Shown here piece by piece: positions 1-7,970 of a stretch of 14,265 nt of DNA. Numbering within the stretch: position 1 is the stretch's first letter; each line of letters starts with the position of its first letter. The translations under genes and the position numbers were made by a program. Under the pieces are notes generated by a model. It did no database searches. It was not told the DNA's origin and saw only the letters and a list, made by a program, of their open reading frames with translations. Source of the stretch: Gracilaria caudata (taxonomy: Eukaryota; Rhodophyta; Florideophyceae; Gracilariales; Gracilariaceae); NCBI GenBank assembly GCA_030374735.1, contig JASCIV010000690.1:1-14265 (forward strand), written 5' to 3'.

Positions 1-461
1 GAGACAGTCGTAACGCAGTCAACTCTCCCCCTGTGGCTGCCAGCCCCCGGGGTCCCAAACAATCTGACAGTGAGATATATATCTCGAACATTTCATAGTC
101 AACTCCACGACAGAATGATGTAGAGTAAAGAACAAAGTCTCGCTCCAGGCAAAGAAACACATATGTGACATGCCCTTTAGAGGGATTAGACCTAGCACTG
201 GGAGCCGGTTCGAAAGTAGTTACAGACAGTGAACAAAAAAAATGAGGCGGTTGCGTTTACAGAGGCGGTGAATGATGCGAATTGCGCTGGGCGCGTCGCG
301 GCTGACGGCGACGGCCCGACGACGAAGCGCCGCACGCGACGAATTGCGAAACGAAATGGTGAAGCGAAACGAATGAAACGAAACAAAACGGTGAAGCGAA
401 GTGGGAAGAGGGAGATAGAGATGTATCTGGTATTACACGCAGCACATGTGTGCCGTTGCTG
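1..461. other. Intergenic, downstream of the membrane-protein gene
   Basis: No supported gene. About 335-405 is low-complexity DNA built from GAAACGAA-like words, with GGTGAAGCGAA occurring twice. Frames open here are shadows of this repetitive composition. Confidence 0.5.
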
Positions 462-2084
462 TCAAGCGGCCATCGTCGCCGGCCGCGCGCTACGTTGGCG
501 TTGGCGCTGTAGCAATTGCTCGCCCGAGCCGAGAACGATTTCACAGCCGTGGAAGTTGGACACGCGGTCCTGACGCTCGTTTGCGGGGCGATATCCGATG
601 TGTCCCACGCGCCCGTCCGAGAACTTGCTGATGTACAGCGTGTCGTGTTTGGGCACACGCGCCAAAGGTCCTATCGATAGGTCTGCGCCGTGCACCTTCT
701 TCACGGCGGGGTATGCCAGTTCGTCGAACACCGTGAAGAAACGCTGCGCAATCAGTCGCACGATGAGCAGTGCCACCCACGCGATGATGAGCCATCCCTG
801 TGCCAGTCGATTGCGCCCCACCACGGCGATCACCGGGTCCTCGTGTCGGAAGTAGCCGCGTCCTGCTTTGAACGCGTACAGCACGTCTTCCTCGTCGTCC
901 TGCGTGACGTTGAGTGCGAGCGTGAAGCTTTGCAGCTCGGACAGTAATGCGTCACCAATCTCGTCGCGACTGGCCTCGTCAAAGAAGCGTCCGTAATCGT
1001 AGGTAATCACGTCGCTCTCATCCACTCGCTCGCGGATTTGTGACAATGTGACATTGAAACCCAAACTGTTCAACGCGCGGTTCATCACTCCCTTGATGAC
1101 TCGTTTGGAATAATTACTGTCCACGTCCAAGTCCGGACGCAATGGTGCCAACTGCACGTCATCGTCACTGATCAGGTTGATGAGTACTCGCGCGTACACG
1201 CGCGTGGTCATCACAAACCTGTCCTCCACCACATACTCCATAACATTTTCAGTGGGGTCAAAACGGAACGACACGGAGGTGTTTTCTCGACGAGTGGACA
1301 AGTCTCGATTCTCCTCGCTGTCGATGCACAACAACACGGTACCATTCTGTTCCACACCACGCGCATTTTCGATAAATTCACGACACTGAGAGTTCCGCAC
1401 CGCGGCCACACTGACGGAGTTGTTATCCCGCTCGAGACGCACATTAAACGAACGACCGGCAAGAACGTTGTCAGTGATATTGGAACTGGAGTAAATGGCA
1501 GCCAGTTCCAACAACAGCACCACGAAACGAATGGCAATGGGCGCAATCAATCGATATCGCTTCACGCGCGGACGTGGCACACCATCACGTTCGGGGATGC
1601 CAATGCGACGTAACTTCTCGGACATATCGGGTAACTGAGATTCCTCATCCGACAACGAATGGTCCGTGTCCGCCACGGTGGTAGTATCACCATTGACGCT
1701 TCCGTCAGCAGCGTCCGGCGCCTGCTTCACCGACGGCGGCTGGTTTGCATCAGCGTCGGCAGAGCGCGCCCCAAAGCCGAAGCAACGCGACAAAAACCCG
1801 CGCGAGGTTCGCGGCGGTTGCGTGCTGACCTCGCGCGCAGGGTACTCTAGGCCGGACAGTGTTTGTAGCATGCCTCTCATGCTGGACACGCGTGAGAAGA
1901 GGATGTATTGATCGAGGGAGCGTTTGTTGATGTTGTGGGCGCGGTACATGAACACCTCGGTGACGTTCTCCAACTCGAGAAGCACCAAAAAGGCGAGAAA
2001 GCCGCTGAAGACCACATTGGAGATGGTGCGGTCAAAGACACTGTTGAAGTAGGTGACGCCCGTGGGCTGGAACGGCACAACCAT
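462..2084 (-). CDS. Three-pass membrane glycoprotein, family unknown
   Basis: Intronless frame of 540 codons plus TGA. I do not recognise the family. Hydrophobic segments lie at about residues 22-40, 179-199 and 427-447. Between the last two is a 225-residue region with seven N-glycosylation sequons (N202, N221, N247, N268, N324, N344, N392) and only two cysteines (C234, C253, perhaps a disulfide), so it is probably extracellular or lumenal. The loop at 45-178 is hydrophilic, rich in Ser, Asp and Pro, and probably cytosolic. The tail of about 90 residues ends in a Gln/Arg-rich stretch. The frame stays open upstream to an ATG at 2318, adding 78 residues rich in Arg, Ala and Ser that resemble a transit peptide. 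I chose 2084 because its context has G at -3 and +4, and because a glycosylated ectodomain does not fit an organelle protein. A receptor or channel subunit is possible but unproven. The reading frame is secure; the function is not. Confidence 0.8.
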   Translation of the reverse strand: MVVPFQPTGVTYFNSVFDRTISNVVFSGFLAFLVLLELENVTEVFMYRAHNINKRSLDQYILFSRVSSMRGMLQTLSGLEYPAREVSTQPPRTSRGFLSRCFGFGARSADADANQPPSVKQAPDAADGSVNGDTTTVADTDHSLSDEESQLPDMSEKLRRIGIPERDGVPRPRVKRYRLIAPIAIRFVVLLLELAAIYSSSNITDNVLAGRSFNVRLERDNNSVSVAAVRNSQCREFIENARGVEQNGTVLLCIDSEENRDLSTRRENTSVSFRFDPTENVMEYVVEDRFVMTTRVYARVLINLISDDDVQLAPLRPDLDVDSNYSKRVIKGVMNRALNSLGFNVTLSQIRERVDESDVITYDYGRFFDEASRDEIGDALLSELQSFTLALNVTQDDEEDVLYAFKAGRGYFRHEDPVIAVVGRNRLAQGWLIIAWVALLIVRLIAQRFFTVFDELAYPAVKKVHGADLSIGPLARVPKHDTLYISKFSDGRVGHIGYRPANERQDRVSNFHGCEIVLGSGEQLLQRQRQRSARPATMAA

Positions 2085-3245
2085 GTCGGGGGTGGCGAAA
2101 CGGGGGGATGGGGGATGGCACTGAACTGGGGTGCGGGAGGCAGGGAAGGGGAGGTGAGCAGTGGTGAGAGCACGTGCAGAGGGGAGTTGGCGCGCGAGTG
2201 AAGAGATGTGCGTAAGCGATCGGCGTGGCGCGGCAGTTAGCGCGGTTAGCGCTCTTACGAGGCGGGCGTGCAGATCTCGCGTAACAGAGTGCAGAGTGCG
2301 CACAAGCGCTGCTCTCATGAGAAGCGCTGTGACGCGGCGTGACGGCTACCGGCGCGCACCGGTGAGCGCCATGCGGGCGAGCGGCGGCGGCGCGGGCGAC
2401 CAATGGACGTAAACTTCACCCATGCGGCGCGCTGCGCTGCTCGCGGCACGCGCCAGGAGGCGCTAACCCAGAAATAATGAGCGCCCGAATTATTGGCGAG
2501 AGAAAAGGCGCGCGTGCGGCGCAGTCTCGCCACACGCGGCGCGCGCTTGCCCATGACGCAGACGCAGCTCTCGAGAGCGGCGCGCAACGCACGCGCTCCG
2601 TTTTTCAACGAGAAAAAGAGCAGACGCGTGAGGTGGTGTCAAAGTGTTAGCTTCTCCAATCACAGCGCGCGCTCGGGTTGAGGTGCGCGCGCTGCGCGTC
2701 ACGGCCCCCGAAAACCGTTGTGCTCTGTTGTGCCCTGTTGCTCGTCCTGCGCACGCTTTTGCATCGCTCCAATAAGCTTTAGCTGCTCCCATTTCTCACT
2801 CTAATTCATACCGTCGCACAAATAAGGTTACTCTGCTAAAGTCAGCGGCTCGCTTCACCGTTAGCGCAACTTACCAATTTGCTCATGCTTCTTCCAACGC
2901 TTTCCTCACGATAGCCGCTCGTCCCATACCTGTAACCTATCTGTGCTTCTCTATCACGCAAAGCACGCACAATTTGGATTCTCACCATTGCTCGTTCTTA
3001 GTCGCAACTCTCGCCGTGAGTCACACCCCATCTTGAACTCTCAGTTAGCGCCCAGCTCTATCGCCCTCCTCTGTATCCCATTCTCCTCGATCAAGTCTAC
3101 CCTCGTACTGTAGTCCTCACTCAATTAACTGTTGCCTGCGGTTCCCTTTTTTCCGCTGCGCTCAGCTGCACTGCTGTGCCCAACAACTTGCAGCTCCACC
3201 AGCCCCATTCTCGAAACCTCTTTTTTAACCTTCTGCTGCGCATCT
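2085..3245. other. Intergenic, upstream of the membrane-protein gene
   Basis: GC-rich and rich in GCGC up to about 2700, then pyrimidine-rich on the plus strand. It should hold the promoter and leader of the gene starting at 2084 and the 3' end of the receptor-like gene. I see no TATA box. A minus-strand open stretch just after the receptor stop (about 3120-3235) could be an extra last exon of that gene, but without a convincing branch point. Confidence 0.5.
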
Positions 3246-5063
3246 CTACGATTGCGCGCAAACACACACGTCTATACTCTCGCCACACGCACTCTCATCG
3301 TCGCTCACCTGCTTCTCGCTTTTCTCACAGCCAGCACGCTTCTTTCGTCGCCTGCAAACGATCACCACCACGCCCACAACAGCCGGTAACACCAGCACTA
3401 TCATTGGAATCACAAGCTGCGCGGGTACAATCACCGACTTGCTCTCAGCTATGCATTCGTGCCCAGAATACTCGTTTATCGCCTCGTCCATCTGCCCCCG
3501 CACAACCACAACAACAACAAGAGGCGGTTAGCATTTGTTCAGTCGAGGAACTTCGCTCATATCGGCACACAGCCAACTTACAGTGCCGTCCATTCGAAGC
3601 GACAATATCTCACGATCTACTGTTCTTCGTCGCTCCACGCTGCATCGCTCGTTGTACAACCACACCGTGTTAAACTCATACAATTGGCGCCGCGTCTCAA
3701 ACAACGCGAATTTGTCTGCGAAGCGTAGATACATCAGTCAGCAATAATGTTCACCGGCACGTATGGTAGCTGCCATAAAAAGCATTAGCCTTCAACGTAC
3801 CGCACTCCGCACGCCTTGACATCAAATACTTGCCCCTCACTTCGAAACTGACCACGAACCTTGTGTCCCCGCTTGTCAGCCACTCAAAGCACTGCTCCAT
3901 CCACGCGCATTGTTTCCAAGGCGTGTCGTCCGAGTACAAATTTTGCTTCCAGCCCTGTGTCACTGCACGTGTATGTTTTATCGGTTAACATGGCTCTTTC
4001 AATGCTTGAATAATCAACTGAGTAAGCACTTACCGCTATGCTTCCAGATGTCTTCCAATGCACTTCTTGCCGGCACGGAGAACTCATTCACTTCAGCTTG
4101 GGACAAGCTGCTAATGTCCTTGGCAATGGACGCACTTCTCTGTTCAAACAAGAAATTCACCACTGCGATTTCGTAAAACAAAGCAAAGATGGCCAACAAC
4201 GCCACCATACCTGTGCGAAACAGCGTCAACGCCAGTCTCGCTTCGCGCGCTTCCGACGTGTCCAAACTCTGATTCGAAAGCACCGAATCCAAGTTATCCA
4301 CCAGCACCAACAAACACGAACGGTACTTTTGGTGTCGAAACCAACCATACTTGATTGCAATAGCATATCGAAGCAGCACAAGTAGCAGCAGTACTAGAGC
4401 CAGAAGTAACCAAGAACCTATGTGAAACGGAAGAAGCACTTGAAAGACGGGCGCAAGTGCTTGGTTGGTACGAGAAATAGAGCCAAAGATAACTACGTTG
4501 TCACGCATTATGGGAGCTCCAGGTTCGGTGCGACATCTTCTAGAAGGTGTATCTATGAGCGCGTTGCTGATTGCGAAGCGATATCCTTTCTCGGCCATTG
4601 CTGTTATGAAGTGAACCAATTCATTGAACTTGCAATCGTCACTATGTCCGCCCCACATACAGTAATCTTCGGAAGAGGAAGTGATTCCATGCAGCCTCAT
4701 GCAAGTTCCCTCGATGCCTCCCTCATTCTTAAACCGCTGTGCATACGAACCACATTTGAATGGGCGTTGAAGTTCGAGAGCCTCCGCACTTTTGTTGAAC
4801 AAGTGTGGTTGGTTGAATATTACAAAAGGTGCCTGACTCAAGAATAGGTAACAGGTAGTATTCGACGCATCTGCACATATCTCGTAGTCTTTCAAATGAG
4901 TGGCCAGTCGGGCAAGACAACCTCTGCCATTTCGCTGAGAATTGGACAAATTACGAGGCATGCATTCAGCGTTCCTGGGACGAGTGAACATACCATGCGT
5001 GGCTTGAGCAAGCCAAAACATAAGCAAGAGCAACAGCGGTTGAAGAGAGCGGTTTGATTCCAT
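3246..5063 (-). CDS. Ionotropic glutamate receptor-like (Lig_chan) protein, four exons
   Basis: Join 5063-4034, 3962-3801, 3715-3582 and 3491-3246 (1572 nt, 523 residues, all junctions in phase). The product begins with a signal peptide (about residues 1-24) and an S1-like lobe (25-210) containing a QAPFVIF segment like the APFV/PPFV start of ligand-binding lobes. M1 is at about 214-233, directly after LLPF, and the pore-loop region is near 247-262. M3 is at 281-305, where FYEIAVVNFLF replaces the usual SYTANLAAF gate. An S2-like lobe (306-460) contains REILSLRMDGTMDEAINEY and a following Cys, the pattern expected just before M4, and M4 is at about 463-488. A short Lys/Arg- and Ser-rich cytosolic tail follows. 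A ligand-gated channel role is inferred from architecture; no Q/R-site or TVGYG-type filter is visible, so conduction is doubtful. The ATG at 5063 has G at -3 and +4. A fifth exon after a GTGAGC site at residue 503 is possible, but that intron would lack a good branch point. Confidence 0.75.
3492..3581 (-). other. Spliceosomal intron 3 of the receptor-like gene
   Basis: 90 nt, phase 0, starting GTAAGT and ending GGGGCAG, with a TGCTAAC branch-point motif at 3533-3527. Splicing joins SLRMDGT to MDEAINEY and restores the pre-M4 pattern typical of glutamate receptor S2 lobes, which supports the exact junction. Confidence 0.8.
3716..3800 (-). other. Spliceosomal intron 2 of the receptor-like gene
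   Basis: 85 nt, phase 1, starting GTACGT and ending TTCGCAG, with a TGCTGAC branch-point match at 3743-3737, 21 nt before the acceptor. A closer GTGAAC donor would give a 39-nt intron but the wrong phase, so the 85-nt form is preferred. Confidence 0.7.
3963..4033 (-). other. Spliceosomal intron 1 of the receptor-like gene
   Basis: 71 nt, phase 1, starting GTAAGT and ending GTGCAG, with a TTAAC branch-point candidate (3988-3984) about 21 nt before the acceptor. Without removal the frame stops 4 codons after the donor. Removal joins KHS to VTQGWKQ in frame. Confidence 0.8.
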
Positions 5064-6476
5064 CGCTTGGATTGCGGGCACCCCGCATTCAGCTGGGTTT
5101 CATTTCGAGAAGTTCGTAAAAGGGTCGCTGCGATGAGAATAACCCCTTCCCGATGTAGTACCAACTGCACACCACAGCACACAGCCCTCGTCTGGGATGT
5201 GCACTGCAATGCATCAAAGAGGAGGAAGCTTGTTGGCAGTATACTTCTAGTTTTGCGCACGTAGTGACAACAATGAGGGTCTTGGGAATACAGCTCCAGG
5301 GAGCTGCGGGAAAAGCTCCCTTATACGTAATAAAAGCATTTGGCACGTGTCAGTCGACTTTGTATCCAAATCAGAACTGCGTTACAGTAGGTTCATAAAT
5401 GCTCTTTGCTGTCAATTAGAAATTCACAATAAATACTATTTGCCTACAGTATGTCATACACGCTACTGACAGCAAGGGCTGTTTTTGGGTCGAAACAGCG
5501 AAAAGCTGTTTCGTACTTTCAAGTTAAGTGCAATACCAATTGGTAGCGTAGTGCAAGAAGAACGCTAATGTTCCAGACCTGAACGCATAACTTTGTTGCT
5601 TTCATGGTGTGAAATGATATCGTGGAACAGCTTACAGTTTTAAGTTTATAATCTCTGAAATAAAGGCATAATCAAACCCTTAAAATTACGAAAAAACGTA
5701 ATTATGACGTTTTCTTTTGGTCACTAACTGTTTTTGTATTTCGAGTTTATTCAAAGATAGTATACAGTTTGGTGCATGTTGTACAAACGATTCTGGAAAG
5801 GTCTACAACTTCAGCTAAATTGGAAGTACAAGAGAAACTACGACATAATCTATTCTTGAACAGTTACTTTCGATATCAATAACATCAAAACGGCATAATT
5901 TACAGTGATGCCGATTTGATGTCTGAAATTAACCCTTACAAGTGGTGCATGGCAGTGTTACGTAAGACAAGTGACACACGTGGCATTTTTGAATAGCCAA
6001 AAAAATAGTACTGTAATGTGTCGTAAAACCACATTTAGTACAGAGTGTTTTTATTGTTTGTGCTTTAAGCGGTTTTTCCCGCAGCCTCCTGTGTGACACG
6101 GCGCATGATTTGAGATTTTCATATAGAATTTTTGTTGCTTTTATGTAACAAAATACCCATTTTTATTTATAGAGCCAGAAAACGGTGAGTCCGCCAAAAA
6201 TGAGGGCGGCATGCCAGTAAATGTTAGATCTCTACTTTTTAAACAGATTTTTCTGAGAAAAGCTCTACTTTAGATCAAAATAGCCGGTTTTGCCTCCTTG
6301 TATGGAGCTTTGCTATTTGCTATTACACTGTTAGCGAGCGGCAAAAAATTATGCGATGCCAGCAAGCGAAAAGTTGCCTTGTTACCTTCGGGAGGGGGAT
6401 GGCCAGGGGCATCTCCACTGGTTGCCACCTGTTCTTTGTGGAAGGACTTCATTTGTAAAACTTCCATGTATAGAAA

Positions 6477-6516
6477 CATTTAAAACGTTCGAAACTTTTT
6501 GTGAACGTTTAAAATG
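6477..6516. repeat. 14-bp inverted repeat
   Basis: CATTTAAAACGTTC (6477-6490) pairs with GAACGTTTAAAATG (6503-6516) with one mismatch and a 12-nt spacer. More AACGTTC words follow at 6534-6551. Confidence 0.8.
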
Positions 6517-6601
6517 TTTTTTACCAGTTTAAAACGTTCAAAAGACGTTCAAAAAAGGAGCTTCCAATTGGCCAATGAGAATCTATTATTCAAATATTTA
6601 A

Positions 6602-6742
6602 ACCACTGTTCCCATTCGACACGCAAACCACAAAGCAAACCGCCACTCCAAGGAACAACGAAGCATAAACGAGCACGTTTCAAACATTATGCGGCGTGTG
6701 AAGTCTAATCGTTGGGCCCTCTTTGACCAAAAAATGGAATAG
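6602..6742 (+). pseudogene. Coding-like fragment A, no recognised family
   Basis: Open plus-strand stretch of 46 codons ending in TAG. The end of the frame has protein-like composition (INEHVSNIMRRVKSNRWALF) but no start signal or promoter. It could be an exon or transposon relic, or chance. It lies among the direct repeats at 6316-6982. Confidence 0.15.
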
Positions 6743-6788
6743 AACACCTAATTCTATCGCGTGAGCAAGCGCTAGGCGCCTAAAATCG

Positions 6789-6874
6789 GCCAGTCTCGAG
6801 AGAGACTGGCTCCTGGCAGGCAGATAAGACAGGCAGAGATCCACGTCCTTCAGTCACAGGAGCAGACCTGCCAG
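6789..6874. repeat. Two adjacent stem-forming inverted repeats
   Basis: GCCAGTCTC (6789-6797) pairs with GAGACTGGC (6802-6810) around a GAGA loop. Next to it CTGGCAGG (6813-6820) pairs with CCTGCCAG (6867-6874). The segment is more GC-rich than its surroundings. A structured RNA is possible, but no class was recognised. Confidence 0.6.
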
Positions 6875-6931
6875 AACCGAGAATAATGTTTGGAGCGAGT
6901 TTTGAGCGTGTTTGGTTTTAAATACGTTTAA

Positions 6932-7126
6932 AACCAGTTTAAAACGCTTCGCTTTATCGCAAAGCTCCGCTTTGCTATTACAGGCACGGAAAGCGGGCAA
7001 TTGGATCAATTTGACAAGCCAATGTTGGCAAAGTTTGCTATGACGCTATTGTTTGGCACAGATTCGGAGATGTTGCGAGAGGGAAAAACGTTTGAACTAC
7101 TAGCTTCAGTACGAAAGGAACTATGA
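6932..7126 (+). pseudogene. Coding-like fragment B, no recognised family
   Basis: Open plus-strand stretch of 64 codons ending in TGA. From 6984 (after an acceptor-like CTATTACAG) it reads like real protein, with the segment FDKPMLAKFAMTLLFGTDSE. A second open stretch begins at the overlapping ATGATG (7123-7128) in another frame and runs about 54 codons, which would fit a frameshifted relic. Family unknown. Confidence 0.2.
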
Positions 7127-7368
7127 TGGCTTTACTCCGTCATTATCTCAAATGTCGTCTCCCACACTTCCTTCCGACGATAAATAAGTCCAAGAATCCA
7201 ATGCATTTGGAGTTCCTGGCATTCTGCGCAACAGTCCATGAATCTATCATGCTTGGCAGTCATGTAGCACTGTTCTTTAAGCCATAAAGAACGTCGATGT
7301 CCGTAGCATAGCACCTAGAAGAGTCCAAAGGGTTGCCATGAAATTGTAATGCAACGAATCGGACATCT

Positions 7369-7866
7369 CTAAAAGATTTTGTCACACTTCTTCTTGCACT
7401 TCTTCTTGCACTTCTTCTTGCACTTCTTCCTCTTCTTCTTCCTTAACTTGAATTTGCACTTCAGGCACTTCACAGCCTTACACGCCTTGAAACAGATCTT
7501 GTCCAACACGTGCTCAGAGACATGGAGCTCATTCGACTTGTCCACAAGGGCGACGTTCTCCTCAGCAAACCTTGACAGCGTCGAAACACATTCCGTGGGA
7601 GTTCTCTTTCCCTCAAACGACTCCCACGAGCATTCCTCTAAGGCATGCTCAGACAATTGCGTCTCGAGACGGGCGAAGTGTTCTGAAGTGTCATCATTGA
7701 ATTTGGTTCCAACACGCATCACATCCATACAGTAAGCCACATCAGCAGGAATATCGCAACTCTCGGGGTATCTTTCCGTCTCATCTTCCAGAGCGACGCT
7801 TGCCCCAGCGGAAAGGCTGACCAGAACACTGAGCGTCGCGAGGGCGCTCAGAAGCTTGCATTTCAT
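7369..7866 (-). CDS. Secreted cysteine-rich protein with Lys-Lys-Lys-Cys repeat tail
   Basis: Intronless, 165 codons plus TAG. I do not recognise the family. Residues 1 to about 22 are a clear signal peptide (hydrophobic core, Ala/Ser/Gly before the likely cut). Residues 25-120 are acidic and probably helical, with Cys 37, 46, 79 and 93. Residues 125-137 hold four closely spaced Cys, and residues 138-161 are almost all Lys, Arg and Cys, with Cys at 149, 153, 157 and 161, exactly every four residues. The mature chain therefore has an acidic front and a strongly basic tail with 12 Cys in total. The tail is encoded by a 12-bp tandem repeat, so copy number may vary between strains. The ATG at 7866 has G at -3, and a TATA box lies about 97 bp upstream. 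Matrix, wall, metal-binding or membrane-active roles are all conceivable; none is shown by the sequence. Confidence 0.8.
   Translation of the reverse strand: MKCKLLSALATLSVLVSLSAGASVALEDETERYPESCDIPADVAYCMDVMRVGTKFNDDTSEHFARLETQLSEHALEECSWESFEGKRTPTECVSTLSRFAEENVALVDKSNELHVSEHVLDKICFKACKAVKCLKCKFKLRKKKRKKCKKKCKKKCKKKCDKIF
7385..7429. repeat. 12-bp tandem repeat inside the secreted-protein gene
   Basis: About 3.75 copies of CACTTCTTCTTG on the plus strand, the first three identical. On the coding strand each unit encodes Lys, Lys, Lys and Cys. The 12-bp length keeps the frame whenever units are gained or lost. Confidence 0.95.
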
Positions 7867-7962
7867 GGCTGGTTACTCCAGAGTGAAGAGGGGATGGGGA
7901 TGAAGATGAAGATGAGCTTGCTGCAAATCACCTCGGGCAGAGCAGAAGAACTAGAAGAAGGG

Positions 7963-7970
7963 TATATATA
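7963..7970 (-). promoter_or_regulatory. TATA box of the secreted-protein gene
   Basis: TATATATA in the minus-strand context CACTATATATACC, about 97 bp upstream of the ATG at 7866. The leader between them contains a GATGAA/TTCATC microsatellite (about 7897-7916). Transcription would start roughly 30 bp after the box. Confidence 0.65.

Larger units (their letters stand above)
6523..6946. repeat. Pair of exact 14-bp direct repeats
   Basis: ACCAGTTTAAAACG occurs at 6523-6536 and 6933-6946. A second pair, TTTGCTATTACA, occurs at 6316-6327 and 6971-6982. The two pairs are nested, as expected for related ends of one unit, but no terminal inverted repeat or target duplication was found. Confidence 0.6.
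5064..7368. other. AT-rich intergenic region with short repeats
   Basis: No complete gene seen. It contains a 9-bp-arm hairpin (5491-5513, CGAAACAGC with GCTGTTTCG), a 7-bp-arm hairpin (5684-5703), and a cluster of repeats and coding-like scraps from about 6290 to 7126, listed separately. Confidence 0.5.

Noticed and set aside
3246..3318. Fourth intron at GTGAGC after residue 503 leading to an extra exon
   Set aside because: The alternative exon is protein-like, but the intron lacks a branch-point motif like those in introns 1-3. Kept only as an alternative in the gene entry.
4422..4847. 141-codon plus-strand frame
   Set aside because: Antisense shadow of exon 1 of the receptor-like gene.
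6270..6479. 69-codon minus-strand frame
   Set aside because: No promoter or domain, and the plus strand is also open over the same bases.
7132..7314. 60-codon minus-strand frame downstream of the secreted-protein gene
   Set aside because: Starts at GTG and overlaps a plus-strand frame of similar length. No support for either as a gene.
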